From the NCBI GenBank assembly GCA_900660155.1, contig CABFPE010000010.1, forward strand, positions 227,020 to 291,019: DNA of 64,000 nucleotides, given 5' to 3'. The notes beneath the pieces are model-generated. The model had not been told where the DNA came from. It was given only the letters and a program-made list of their open reading frames with translations, and made no database searches. The DNA is from Hofstenia miamia (lineage: Eukaryota > Xenacoelomorpha > Acoela > Hofsteniidae). This document shows positions 1-13,552 of this stretch, one piece after another; the stretch's first letter is position 1; each line of letters begins with the position of its first letter. A program made the translations under genes and the position numbers.

Positions 1-682
1 ACCAACAAGCATATACGCAAAGAAGAACTTGATGAAGTGAGACATAGTCGGCAATACTTTTATGGGACAAGAAGCTACAGATATCCGAATACGGATAGAT
101 CTGTCTTTATGTTTATGAAGAATGGTACACAGAAGTGAAATATTTTGGATTTTGCCGTGATTTCCAAAGCAAACAATGCTGCTTCCAATAAACCCCGGAC
201 AAACGACTCTTGCTAAGCTTTGATTCACGAAAAGAACAAAGCATATTAAAAAATTTTACGCTAGTAAAATATTAAGCATATTGTTAGATTTCGAGCGCAC
301 ATTTCCCTTTCATGATTATCTAGATCAAAAAACTTAATTAAAAATATTGCAAATTGTTTATGAAAATCCCATTAAATGAATCATTTGTTCTATCACTTTC
401 TGTAGTCTTAATTTTATAGCAAAAACAAATTCGCATACAATTTTGAGAATCTAATTTTGAATTACACTATGGCAAATCAGTTTAATTTTTCATCAGCTTT
501 TGATGCAGCATAAGTTTGCCAACATTCCTTTTTTCCTAATAAATTCAATGCATTTAGAGCTTATCTAGAAGAAGAAGAAAAATCTATATTCAGAAATTGT
601 TTTAACAATAAATAGAAATACTGATAACAAATTCTGAAAGCGTCAAGAAAGAATACAACGAATATTTGCAAATAAAAAGTGG
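1..682. other. unassigned sequence at window edge
   Basis: No recognisable gene. Frame 1 on the + strand is open from the window edge to a stop at 136-138 (45 codons, ending near FMFMKNGTQK), so it could be the tail of an exon or ORF that starts outside the window. I cannot match it to a family and its length is compatible with chance. The rest is AT-rich and closed in all frames. Confidence 0.35.
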
Positions 683-2352
683 TTAACTTGGACTATGTTT
701 CAGTTTATTTATANCGTCACATGTTACTTGCTCGAACAAATCATTAATGTAAATATTAAATAATAAGGGACCCAAAATTGTACCCTGAGAAACCCCATTT
801 TTAGTACCTACCCAATCTGAAAAAGATTCATTAATTTTAACTCTTTGCATGCGATTGTATGAGTAACTGGAGATAAGACCTATGCTGTCATTAGAAAAAC
901 CCAGAAATTTAACTTTTTGTAATAAGATACTGCGGTCTATGGAATCGAAAGCTTTGAGAGGTCTAAGCAAGCAATTGCTGAGTATTCATTATCATTTATT
1001 GTTGATCGCCATTTTTCTGTAGCTTGTATTAAAGCGTCGCTCATAGAAATACCTTTACGAAAACCATATTGTGTTTTGGAGTAGAGATCATGTTTACAAA
1101 GATGCTCGTTAATTTGATTAAAAAGAATTCGTTCAAAAATTTTGCTGATTGGAGAAGTGATCGAAATGGGTCTATAATTTTCGCAATCATCGGGATCATT
1201 TCTTTTAAATAATGGTGTTATATTTGCCAATTTTAATTCNGTATTCATTATCATTTATTGTTGATCGCCATTTTTCTGTAGCTTGTATTAAAGCGTCGCT
1301 CGTAGAAATACCTTTACGAAAACCATATTGTGTTTTGGAGTAGAGATCATGTTTACAAAGATGCTCGTTAATTTGATTAAAAAGAATTCGTTCAAAAATT
1401 TTGCTGATTGGAGAAGTGATCGAAATGGGTCTATAATTTTCGCAATCTTCGGGATCATTTCTTTTAAATAATGGTGTTATATTTGCAAATTTTAATTCAT
1501 CTGGAAAAAAGGAGTGTCTTATAAAATTATTTAAAATGTAGCATATTGGTTCAGCTATTAAGTCACCTGAGAGTTTTAGAAACCACGATGGTATTAGAGA
1601 GGGTCCACTGGATTTATTTTTTAAACATTGTATCGACTATGATTTCATATTTTGTTGCAAAACGAAAAGAGAAAGAGGTTGGAGTTCCTTTGGGTTTATT
1701 AAGGCAAAAAGGTACATTCATACCGTTGTAGTTTCCTAAATTTAGGAAAACTTCATTGAAAGCATTGCAGATTTCCTTATTTGTAATGGATTTATCTTTA
1801 TAGTATATTCTTTCTATTTCTTCGGTTCGCATGTTTTTTCTATTTAGCAAAATGTTAACAAATTCCCACTTATTTTTTTTGAGAAGAAAGACTTTGATAC
1901 TGAAAACGGGAATAATTATTACTTGCTTTTCTTATTGCAATGTTACATAAACTTCGTGCAGATTTATAAGCATTATGATTTTCCAGTGTTTGGGAATTTA
2001 AGTATTTTTTCAATTTCTGTTTCTTTATTTCGATTAAATCGAGGCATTTAGAATCAATCCATGGTTTTGAAACATTTTTCTGAGTTTTTTTGGTATCTTC
2101 GGATGAAATAATATATTTTTCTGGGCAGCATATATCCAAATAGAAAAGTAAAGTTTTTGTAAAATTTGATAGCATTTCATTAGGTGTTAATGATGAATAT
2201 ATCGAATTCCAGTTTTCGATTTTTAAATACTGTCGAAGTTTTTCGACAACTTTTATTCTAAAGCTTAAATGGCATGGAACCCCAAAACATATGTTGTATG
2301 CAATTTTTAAAATTTTGCACGTGACTTGCATAAACTGAATTTCTGTAAGCAA
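683..2352 (-). mobile_element. LINE (non-LTR retrotransposon) relic, 5'-truncated, reverse transcriptase region
   Basis: Read on the minus strand, 2352 to about 1870 encodes a lysine-rich linker like that between endonuclease and reverse transcriptase in CR1/jockey-type LINEs (CPEKYIISSEDTKK, SKPWIDSKCLDLIEIKKQK). From 1850 to 683 follow RT blocks: ENYRPISITSPISKIFERI, QYGFRKGISMSDAL, LDLSK, KAFDSIDRSILLQKVKFLGF and GVSQGTILGPLLFNIYINDL. That order is diagnostic of a LINE RT of the jockey/CR1 kind. The endonuclease is absent, and the frame stops near the N at 714, before the catalytic Y/FADD box. Several frame changes mark it as dead. Part of the RT is duplicated across an N at 1240. The clade is inferred from motif wording only. 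Confidence 0.85.
982..1498. repeat. 258-bp direct duplication across a single N
   Basis: Bases 982-1239 and 1241-1498 are the same length (258) and differ at only about three positions. They are separated by a single N at 1240. The unit is an internal RT segment of the LINE. Equal length and the lone N suggest two overlapping contig ends or haplotypes placed side by side, not a biological tandem repeat. Confidence 0.85.
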
Positions 2353-3161
2353 ATTTAGGCACTAACATTTAACGATTTGGTAGTACTGAGCACTAGAGCT
2401 ATTCGTCTTAATTCAAAATTAATTATTCTAATTTATTAATATTTTTTGGAGTGAGGCAATGCTCCGTGTGCTTCCAAATGCAGGTTTTCCTGAGTAAAGT
2501 CTGTGAATCATCATTATTGATTGAAATTCAGTTATTTGGACATTTTTCAATTATAATTAGGGTTATTAGCCATAACGAAAACTGCGGCTGTTTTTCAATT
2601 AACCGCCTACCTCTAAACTGGATATTAAAAATATTAAAAATGCCAACAATATTAAAACAAAATGAATACATTTTTACTAAAACAAGGTAAGCTTAGTTTG
2701 GATTCGAATTGTGTGTCACAACTTTGGAATAACGTATTCGGAAAATATTCTTTTGTAACTAAATACTTTAACCATTGATTTGATTAATAGACTTATACTT
2801 CCCACCGCTAACAGTAGCTATACACCGATATAGTTCAATGATCACATGACATGTAATAAATGCGAATTTCCAAATTGTTAAAAAATATTGAAAAATAGAT
2901 TACTGTTATAAGAAGTAATTTAACTGTCCATAGTGTTCAATGATTTATATCTTTTGTTATGGAATAGGTCAACTGGAAAATTACAAATTTAAGCGGGTTT
3001 GAAATTTTTAAACAGGAAAAAAATCGTCTAATGTGACAAGCTACCTTGTTATTAGATATCTACCATAAATATAATATTACAACGTAGGAAATATCACTAT
3101 ACTTAAATATTAAAATTTCTAGAGGACATCGCACGTTCATGTAATTTACTAGTTTTTACGT
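2353..3161. other. spacer, nothing recognised
   Basis: AT-rich spacer between the LINE relic and the 3' end of the opine dehydrogenase gene. A 79-codon open frame at 2451-2690 (+) has no recognisable motifs and is best explained by chance. Confidence 0.5.
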
Positions 3162-3167
3162 TTTATT
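3162..3167 (-). promoter_or_regulatory. candidate poly(A) signal of opine dehydrogenase
   Basis: On the minus strand 3167-3162 reads AATAAA, about 128 bases after the opine dehydrogenase stop codon (3297-3295). The position suits a short 3' UTR. The call rests only on the hexamer and the distance. Confidence 0.5.
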
Positions 3168-3294
3168 CAGATATGAACTTGTGGAAAAAAACAACGTTTA
3201 TAAAGAAACTATAAAAATTCTGTGCCAAATACAATTTCATGAAAATAAGGAAAATGTGCATAGAAAGCAGGTACAAAGATAAGTACCACAATAA

Positions 3295-3517
3295 TTATAG
3301 AAATAATAGATCCTTTTGATTATTAATTCTATATCGTTGAGGAGCTCTGGTTGTCCCCACGTCCTTTCCTGTGAGTTTCCCATCAACGAGATATTCCTTG
3401 TTGATCTTGCTTTGTCCCCAAAGCAATATTTTGTCAAGTGTGGGTGTTTCAACGCCTGCAATTAATGCGATCCCTTTCAAAGGCACTAAACCAAATGGTA
3501 TATCTTCTGTTAAATAT
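3295..3517 (-). CDS. opine dehydrogenase terminal exon
   Basis: The acceptor AATTTAG before 3517 gives RYLTEDIPFGLVPLKGIA across the junction. A closer AG at 3508-3507 would break phase with exon 4, so it was not chosen. The exon ends with GVETPTLDKILLWGQ, EYLVDGKLTGKD, TRAPQRY and a stop at 3297-3295, the usual C-terminus of the family. It lies 11 kb from exon 4. Confidence 0.93.
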
Positions 3518-6500
3518 CTAAATTAGATCGTAAACCATCAGCATAGCAAGAAATGTGTTAAAACATAACGTCTACCGGTCAGCTAAGATGAGAACAAAAA
3601 ATTACTCTAAAAAATCATTTTTCAGGGAATGAGGGACAAAATCGCAAATAGCCGGTATTTGCGAATGCTGTGCGCAGTGTTTTATTAATATATACTTGGA
3701 AAAAAATAGTGTTTCAGAGAAAATTCGAATATATTACAATAATCGTAGACTTTAAAACGTGTAAAAAAACAAACACAATTATACCAAATAAAGAGCTTCC
3801 CTGTATTCAATTCAGATTATGTTATCCAACGCCTTAAAGCTTGATTAGTTGATGAAATGTCACCTAATTGACTGATGGCAATTACGCACAATTAACTATA
3901 GCATGAGTGTTGCTTATTTCCATTGTTCATCTTCTCGAATGTTTTGGAAGTTTTTCTCTTGTTCTGATGACAAGTGCATAACAAAGTGGAATGCGTGTAA
4001 AGAATCGCACAAAATTATTGCTAATCTTTGTATTGCTGGAATCACATTTAATTGCGGATGGAGCTGTCCCAAAAATCTCATGGCGGCTGCCTGTGCTGGG
4101 CTGCAAGTTTTTGCGAGGATCCATGGGATCAGGATCTAGAACTAAAAAAATCAATCTCAATGGGACTGTGACCAAACTTGATGGGATTGGAATTGTATTA
4201 GTTATTCTTAATGCGGTCTAGACAGCCTTCTTCAATAATGAATGATTCAGAATCCGAAGATGACAATGAATGTGCCTTCAATAACTATTGTGCCAACACC
4301 AGAAAGTTTGAAAAAGGCATCATTTAAAGTTTGGAAGGACAATGGAAAGAATTTAAAAAACTCACTTGTTATTTCCTCAATTTTAGGATATTAGCAACAG
4401 AAACAAATTAAAAACCGGCAACAATTACAGACTAGATCATGAACATTTAAACGAACTTTTGGTTTTGCGGCAGTAATTATGCTATTGTAAATAGCCTTGA
4501 AATGTTTATCTTTATAGTTTGTTTATAAATATACAAATGTTTGTTTTCACATTCTGCTAATCTAATTATTACCAAATACTATGGTACCGCATGCGTCAAT
4601 TGGACCAGGAAATATAATGGGACTGCGATTAAGCGGCACTGGAGCAGTTCAATAGGAGCGAATGAGACTGGGACCAAGTAGATACTGGGCCCGCAGAACC
4701 CCCTTGGGCTGTTGTTCAATCAAAATAAACAGACTATTCTCACTCTAATTAAATTGAAGCCCCACTAACTCTTTCTAGAGTTCGCGATTATGTGAACGTC
4801 ACTTTTCAATGGGCAGGAAAAGAGGCTACACAACCGATTATAACTGGATATACGGCATTTCATAGTATTTCAGGAATGCAGTTGGATTGACCTATGAAGA
4901 TGGTGCTTCCACAGCTCTAAAATGATGGACCAGCAAAAATGCTTTGATTCAAAGACTAAGTTATGCTAGATAGCAATTGATTGATGTTTTATACAAACGA
5001 AGCATTCTAAAGCAGACTGATAGTGACAAACTAAACTTTTAAAACATGCGTTGAAGCTTGTCAGCTTGTCAAAGGTACTCAATTTCTACCAAGCGTAGTG
5101 GCAATTGATTAGAAGTCAGTTACTATACTTGTCTCTTGCCTTGTTTTACGAATTAAAAAAGCTGTTGGAGTCATATAATCGCAAAAAATGAAAGGAGTAA
5201 AAAATTGTTTGAAAATATTGATCCAAATGATGTATGTACGGTGTCTTAATTTCTGTATGAGAGATTCAAAAATCCGCTATTTCTCTTTGCTGATAAAGCT
5301 CTTGCTTGACATACGACTCAAACATAATTCAGATGTTTGATGTGATTCCAACACTGCAGGAATCATACTTACGACATTATTGCAACTTGGAAATAATTCT
5401 CAGCTAAATAAACCTCTTAATATCAATTGCACAGACAATTGCCTTAACGGCAATGTAATAACAACAATAAATGTTGGAATTAAACCTTAAGGCGCTTGCA
5501 GAAGAAATATGTTTACAAATTTGAGATAGTAGACCAGATATAGGAGGGAAATGGAATTGCTTAAAATCAATGAAAGTTTACTCAAACAATTTTTAAACGC
5601 TAATAACACATCTATAATTGGCTACCTTTCACTTTGCGCGCGGAACGAGTTCAGAATATTTATCTTTAAACAACGCAATATTTTAGGGTAGTTGTTGCTA
5701 TTATTAGGCGTTAGACCGCCTTATTATCTGATATGGTAAGAATGCAAATGCTGTAACAAAAATCGCATTTCTTCTTAAAAAAAATCATGCGCGAAAGGCA
5801 CGGTAATAATTTTTAACACAAATGCTCATTACTTTAAAATAAAGCCTAGTTACGCAGAAATTGAATAATTCAGTTTTAAATAGCTTAGAGGAAAACCATA
5901 GATTGAAATCAAGATTACAAAAATGAAAGCTAGGAGAAAAACAACGTTAAAAATGTTAAATGAATAAGGTTTGTGAATTTGTGGAGTGAAAAATGTCATT
6001 TTGCCTAATGAACAGGAGTTAAAAATGTAAGGGAAAAAGACAAGGATCAATGTCATATAAAAACCAAGGAGTTTGCGAGGAACTACTAAATCTAGATATT
6101 TGAGATAAATTAATGAAGAATGAGAGGTAAGATACTCTCAATGATGTATTACGATGCCAGAAATGAAAAGCGTAACAAAGAAGAGGCAGCGTTTAATGTG
6201 AGAAGCTGTTAAAATTTTTATGTTGAAGAGGTGAGCAAATAATGCTGATATAAATTTCTTGAATTAGTCAAAGAATACATGGAGTTCAGTGAATTAGATA
6301 TAATGTAGCACAGAAGCATGGTTTATTAATAAAATTTTGCAATTGATTTTGTCTTTCAGGAATAAAACTCTGAATTGATCTGGATTTATAAGTGTCATTT
6401 TATACCATTCAAGATAATCGATTTTTGAGGAATTCATTTTGTGAGGTATTCAGGCCTTTTCGTATATTTGAGAATTTTGTGTCAGAAGGGCGATGCTATT

Positions 6501-9500
6501 TATTAATGATATTTAGGAATATCCGAATATACTCAGAAACACTACAAAAATTGATTCTAGGATACGATGAAGTACTATACAACTACATAGGAAATAATGA
6601 ATTAGTGAAAATGATTAATATCTGTTAACTAGTGAAACGTGAGATAAGTGTATACCCATTTTATCCTAAAATAGAACAATTGAATTCCATTATATTCCAT
6701 TATAGAATTATATTATATACAAAGAGTCTTTATTAAGCCAAGCAAATTTTTTTTGCGGATTTCCTTATTGTTTTTATAGTTTTTTAAAATATTTATTAAA
6801 TAATAGGAAGGCTATGTCAAAAATTCTGAAAGTGCAATATTTTTATAAAAAATATCAAGCTAAAAAGGGGCCTCATTGAATGGCTTATGTATAGAGCCGA
6901 GTCGAAGATATTCAAAAGTAGAAAGAGCCGAGCTTAAAAATTTCGGCTCGTTGACAAGTCTGCTTGATTTTTAAGTAGTTCGTCAAAATACATCGAAAGA
7001 TTCTATTCTAAAAAATTATAAAAAATGGATATTGAATAACAACAACGAATTTGAACTTAGAAATACGAAAGTTAACAAAGTTCATTCTAAAAAGGTTATT
7101 CCATGAAACATTGTTCTCAAATTGCATAGCAAAATAAAATTGGTAATCCCCGCAAATGTATTAAATAAATAATTCCACCAAGACGAGACGCCTCCGAACA
7201 GAAACATGAAAACATTGTTATTGATAAGAAATTTCCATAAAATATTCAATTTCACACAGACAAGCTATAATTAGAAGTGAGAGCAAAATTGAATTCCAAG
7301 GTGAAAAGAAATAGCTATTAAAAATAACAACGCTTATAGCAAAATCAAACAATCGAAACATGCATTCTATTTCACATAATACGAAACAATGGTGACCAAT
7401 AAAATACATACATTAGTCAAAGCAATTTAGACAGACTACATTTGAAAATCACTCGATGAAATGTGCACTCTATTCTGAATGGAATCAATTTTTATTTCAA
7501 AATTAACTCTGTCTCCTCTCCATGTGCTGAATTCTTAAATGATTGTTCCATTTAACTATCATGATTCATATATTTCTCTCACATCTGTTATTGCGGAAAA
7601 CGAGTGGGATTTGAATTCATTTATATACACAGAGATAGATTTTACAAATACTTGATGTTAAAATTAAATATGATTTATTAATTTTCTGTTGCTCTTCATA
7701 TGGTGGTAGAAAATAGAGGTAGCTAAACCAAAAAAACATGCAATGCTTTCTTCGGGCCTACATTATTAAGTCGGGTCAGCGTATCCTTCGAGCCGGGACA
7801 AACAATTAGGACCGTTTTCAGGCCTCATAAGCGATAAGCTTCTAGATCAATGTAACCAAAGTGGGGTGGGCCCAATTTGAATTTTATCAGTTGCAAGAAC
7901 TAAGCTCGATTAATACGGTCTCGAGGCCTACTTTCAATTGATCTAAACGTGGAAATCAAAATTTTAGATTCTATGATTATTGACACTGTTGGTTTCATTA
8001 GGACTTGCGGCACTGAGCTAGCGCAGAATGAATTATTCAGAATCAATATCAAACAGAGCTCACTAAACGGACAAATCGGAATGTAAATTTAGAGTAAAAA
8101 AAATGCAGACATGGTGAAATTTGCAATCTCTCAATGTTATGTTACATTGGTCACCATTGTTGCTACGCCATATCATGTCTATATACAAAGAACCAATATT
8201 AAAAACAATTGACAAATTAGGTCTATAGCTAAATATGGATTTTTGGATTTATAGTATCCTAAAATCATGCAGCACAAAAATGTCTTCCCTAACATCAACA
8301 ATCGGGATATCACAAATGTATATCTCTTATCAGAATGTCGGACTTCTGTCAATATAAATCGACAAAGCCTTTTAAAAGAAGTATTTAAGAAGAATATATT
8401 CTTGGAAATAATTGAAATATTCATTATAATGCATGCACTGTCTACTGTTGTTTATAGTTGATCATTAAATCGAAAAATTGCATGGCATGTAACAAAAATC
8501 TTATTTATTATTTGTAATTGCTATACACTAATAACCGAATAATCATTTTAAACCACTGGTAATTCAAAACAAAAATGTAAAACTATGTAGAACAATCTCT
8601 GCATGATGCTGGTTTATTAACAATATGATGAAGTAAACATTCACACCGAGGCCACTGACAAAAAAATTGAACTAGTTATTTTCCTATGGACACGGTGTCT
8701 ATCATTATTTCTATGTGTGATAAGTACTTGATGTGAAGAAGATTTTTATCTATAAATTTGGTGGTAATGGCAGAATTTCAAGCACTTTTGTTGTCGAAGA
8801 CTACCTTTAATATGGTTTTCAGCAAGCAGAAAATTGTTTTGATTAGTTTATAACAGTTTTTCTTCATTATAACATCTGCAGCAGAAACGAACAGGACACA
8901 GATTTTTGTCTTGCAGTCATAAAAATTCAAAAGATTTTCATTAAAGCACAACTTTCAAGCGATTTTAATCAGGCATGATTTTTAACAATACGATTTTTAC
9001 CATCATGTACATATAAATTAAGCAATTGTATTCATGCCCCTATAGAATAACTATAATTGACCAGATACATTCCTGTTGAAATTTAAGATGCGTGATATCA
9101 ACAAAATAATGACAGACATCCTGATAAGAGACATAGCAGTGATATTGCAATGCAAAATAACGCAATCATTCGTTGAAATATTTGTACACATAACCGTCAA
9201 AACTTTTACAATAATAGTCATAAATCATCCACATACATAACGCCTAACACTACACACATTTCACATATAAGCGGAATACAATACCTGTTAAGAGCATGCA
9301 AAGAAATAGAAATAGTTGCTAAAAAGTAAGTAATTATGATCAAATTTAAGAATAATATAATAAATTATTGTAGTATTTGAACGTGGCAAATACGGCAAAG
9401 CGCCAAATGAAAGCAAATGTCTTCCCCATGACCTAACGCTGTTAAATATTAACCACCACAGAAAACAGTCTAAGAGAATCAATGATTTTGAACAAACAAA

Positions 9501-12500
9501 CTTATTTGTTAAACACTCGGAATAATTGAGTTGACTAAACAGTGAATTTAAAAATAGCATGCAAAATCAACTTAAGCAAAATATTACAATGGCATTAGCA
9601 CAACCTATCATTGAATTCAACCCTATCTCGGCCGCCCAGGGTTGGCAAAGCGTGTATTTTTTACAAAAAATCTTCTTAAACATTTAAAAAGCCAAATTTT
9701 TAACTAATATTAAAAACTTTCAAAAATAAAGCACTTAGTATATTATATTGAAATACAGTTGAGAAGTACAGGAATAAATGTTGTAGACATGCAACTACAA
9801 ATGCTGTCAAAATGTGTTGCAGATTTGGCATAAGCTTGCTTACTGGCAATCGTTTGCGTACGATCTGCGACACGCAATTACTAAATCAATGTAAACTAAT
9901 GCACTAGGCCCTCAGAAACTAATCACTTAAATGCGGTAAAAGTGCAACACACTACAAAGTGTTAACTTTATAAAAATCTGCAGCGTAAATCTAATGATTA
10001 TCTAGAATAAACATAAAATTTGTAGAAGAACGCAGTTATAAAGAATAGTGGTTACTTAAACAGTCATGGCTGCACTTAAATTCCATTGTTTATAATATTG
10101 CAGATGATTCATGTGTTAATAATCAATAACCACTAATAAAGTTATGAATAAGAAACATGGCCGAATTTTGAATTGAATGTCAGTGATTATCAAAACAATC
10201 GAGCGGTAAACGTAGAAATTCGTTCGGCTTATTGATTGATGCTACCGCGAAAAATTTATTGAACAAAAACTAGTGGTACATTTCATGTTCGCTGCATAAA
10301 TTTCTTTACTACTAGGTATTGTTATTCTCTTAGTGATAATTTTCAATACTTGTTTATCAATCGCTCACTTTGTGTCCAGGGGTGCATATAAATATATTTA
10401 AACAAATTTTTTCTGAAAAAATATATTTTTCAAAATTTACTTCAAAATTTGAAAAATAACATAGTTAAATATATTTTAAAATATTTTTAGAAAAAATATT
10501 GTCCAATGCAATTAAATTCATTATTTCCCAAATAATACTGAAATTCAAAAACGACATGTTACAATATAATAACAGAAGTACTTGAAAATTAACACTATTT
10601 TATTATTGTATATTTTGGAATTGTGATACCAAGCTTTCGGTGACAAAAAATAAATATATTATATTTTAAATTTTTCAAAAGAAATAATTTAAATACATTT
10701 ATTGCCAATATATATTAAACATATTAATATGTACCCCTGTTTGCGGCTATATTCAATTTAAAGTTTAGTTAATATATCTATGTCATCTATTAAGTTTTAA
10801 AGTAATAGCGTCTACTCGTATGAGATCTATACAAATAACCTTTGCAAGAATATAAAAAATTTTCGTTGAGTAGACATGGTTTTACATTATTTCATTGCCA
10901 ACTGCGGGATCAGTCATTAAAACATTGGAACAGAAAATGGTTCCAATTTCTTAGTCCTATAAACAACTCCACCTGTATTGGCAAATTCTGGTTTTCCAAT
11001 TAAGCAGAGTGATTTCCGCCTCTCGATCGTTCACAAGCAATAAGCGTCTGTTTAAAGGTTGGTTGTCAATAAGTATAGCACAGTGAAAGATCAATAACTA
11101 CATTTGACTAAACTAACTTACTCAGTGCAATCTGATAACGTATCTATTCATAAATGTGATTAGTCTGCATCTATATAACATCAAAATATGAGCGTCAGCG
11201 TTAACTAAACAGTGAGGCAACTCCCAAACATCAATAACATTGTTTAAAACACGATTTTCCACGGTTGTAAACCGAATGCATACATGTCATTGAAAGTTTG
11301 CAAAATCTTCACATCTTTTATGCCAATGTATTATTTTAAAAAGTCTGACCGTAAAAAATCCAGTGTGAAAAGTTGAAATTGGGTTTTAGTGAAAAGCAAA
11401 TGGCATTTCTACATCTTTGAATTTATAAAATAGAAATAAATTGAATCAATATTATGATAGTTCAGAAACGAAACCTATAATAATGATATTTCCAAAAACC
11501 CATAAAGTTTTCTTGAAAAAACACCAAAATTCCTGTTTTGTTTTACTTGATTAACAATTCAATGTAATGTTACGAAAATATACCTTAGCCGTAAACGCAA
11601 AGAGGGGAGGGGTTCGGCCCCATATTGTTTTTTTGTCCATGACTTTGTTTGAGATTAATTTTTAAGCTGATTTTTTTCTGAATATTTTTTTGATCAGGGC
11701 CTGTGCCAAAGGGGGTCTGAAATATTTCATTTTAGCAAAAAGATCAAAAAAATTTTGGTGCATCATACATTTAAAATATTCAATGTTTTGATAAAGATCG
11801 ATGTATTTGTACAATTAAATCGATTGAGTCATCATTGTTAAGGGCCAGGCTTGTCAAAAAATTGCCAGGGTGAAAAAAAATTTACTATATACTTTAGTAC
11901 TAGGATCATTTTTTATTGATTTGTCGTACCTGGGCCCACCGTAGCAATAAAATACTGGCAACAAAATAGTTTATCTTATAAAACCAGGGTGTTCGAAGGT
12001 TTGTGGTGAAAATTCATCAGGGGACCAAACTTAAAACACAAAAATGAGATTCTTATTTGGTGCTATATCTTGAATACAGTAAGACAAACTGACTAAATGT
12101 GATTGCATACCATATAAAAAGTGCCTAAATTAATAAGTGCATTGATGCTGAAGCCGGATGAAAAATGAGAACATTCTGGGGTGGGGAAGGTGGTTGTGAC
12201 CTTTGACCTTGAAAGTGACCTTAATATATATTATTATGGTATGTATTTGATTTTCGAAAAAAATAATTTAGTAGTAGATGTCTAAATGTATAAAGTCTCC
12301 ATACAAAAGAAAACCTTCTATCAGAAAGTTGATCCAAAACTTGAACTACGAAAGGAAGTACATTAAGGATTTCAGAACAGAGATGGAAATTAACCACACA
12401 CCAAAATTAAATTAACCAATAAGAATGTAATATAGAAAATAGAACCAATTTTGTGCTGCTAATCGCATTGTACACTAAATGATTACAAGTGGGATACATT

Positions 12501-13519
12501 TTTTCTATGTTAAAAGAACTTATATCCACGGAAGGAAATCGGTTTTCATTAGAATTTTTCAGATATATATGAGTATGTCGTAGTTTTTCAAAATTATTTT
12601 CATTGGGTTAAGAAAACGTTTATATTAGCAAATGTTTGGCTAATTTCAAACATGTTTTAAAAAAAATATTTTGGTTGCTCTATTGATAACAGCGATATTA
12701 AGATAAACACATACTAATTAAAAGATGTTCTATGACATGTTTACTGAACACTTTAAATGATAAATATAAGTATTCTATTGATTTATTATTGAAACAAAGT
12801 TTTAGTTTGAAATTGGAAACATAAAAATATTAAGTCTAATACCTACAGTTTATCCCACCACCCAAAACAAGCCTACAAAAAGGGGGTCAAAAAAGTGTCA
12901 GACGAGCCTAAAAGAGTTAAGGCATTTTTCTCCTAAAAACGTTTATTAGTAGAGGGAAAAACAGAAAATGCGGTTTTAAGGTGTAAAAAACGGAACAGAA
13001 CCAAAATTTTGAAGTATACCTCTAAGGACAAAAGGTCTGCAATTGATATGTCAACATCTCACAGAAAATTCAACGAACATACTGCGTATGTTCAATAATT
13101 ATAACTGAATTTCCTAATTTTAATTTGATTCATTGAATATTTAAACAGATTCACTGAACATACAAACGTAAGATTTATTGCACAACGAAATAATTTCTGG
13201 AATTTATCGTTCGGAAGAAATCAATAATGTCACTGTATATCTCAAGAGATACAATAGACAAATCAAAAGAATACAGTTATTTTTACTACAAGGAATCTTA
13301 GCAACGATATCGCTTTGAACAGATCACGTATTCAGGGGATTTCCACAAGTAAAATTAATGCAGACAATGTCTTATTAAATTAAATCCTAGATATGAACAC
13401 TTCAATAGCCGATGTTCAACTGAGACGAAAATATACAATTTCAAATATTACTACAAAAAAGTCTTCTGTATCTTACTAGCATTTCATATTACCACGGATA
13501 TTGCATCATCAAAGACATA

Positions 13520-13552
<33 letters not shown>

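Noticed and set aside
3507-3510. Nearer AG as acceptor for the last opine dehydrogenase exon
   Set aside because: It gives a phase that does not match exon 4 and removes the conserved RYLTED block, which the acceptor before 3517 restores.
3903-4221. Overlapping open frames on both strands (78, 82 and 76 codons)
   Set aside because: Opposing frames overlap, there is no recognisable domain, and the region lies in an intron. Most likely chance in a GC-richer patch.
9637-9660. Lone CAGGGTTGGCAAA word that looks like a hAT terminus
   Set aside because: No matching inverted end or 8-bp duplication was found nearby on either side, so no element can be drawn.
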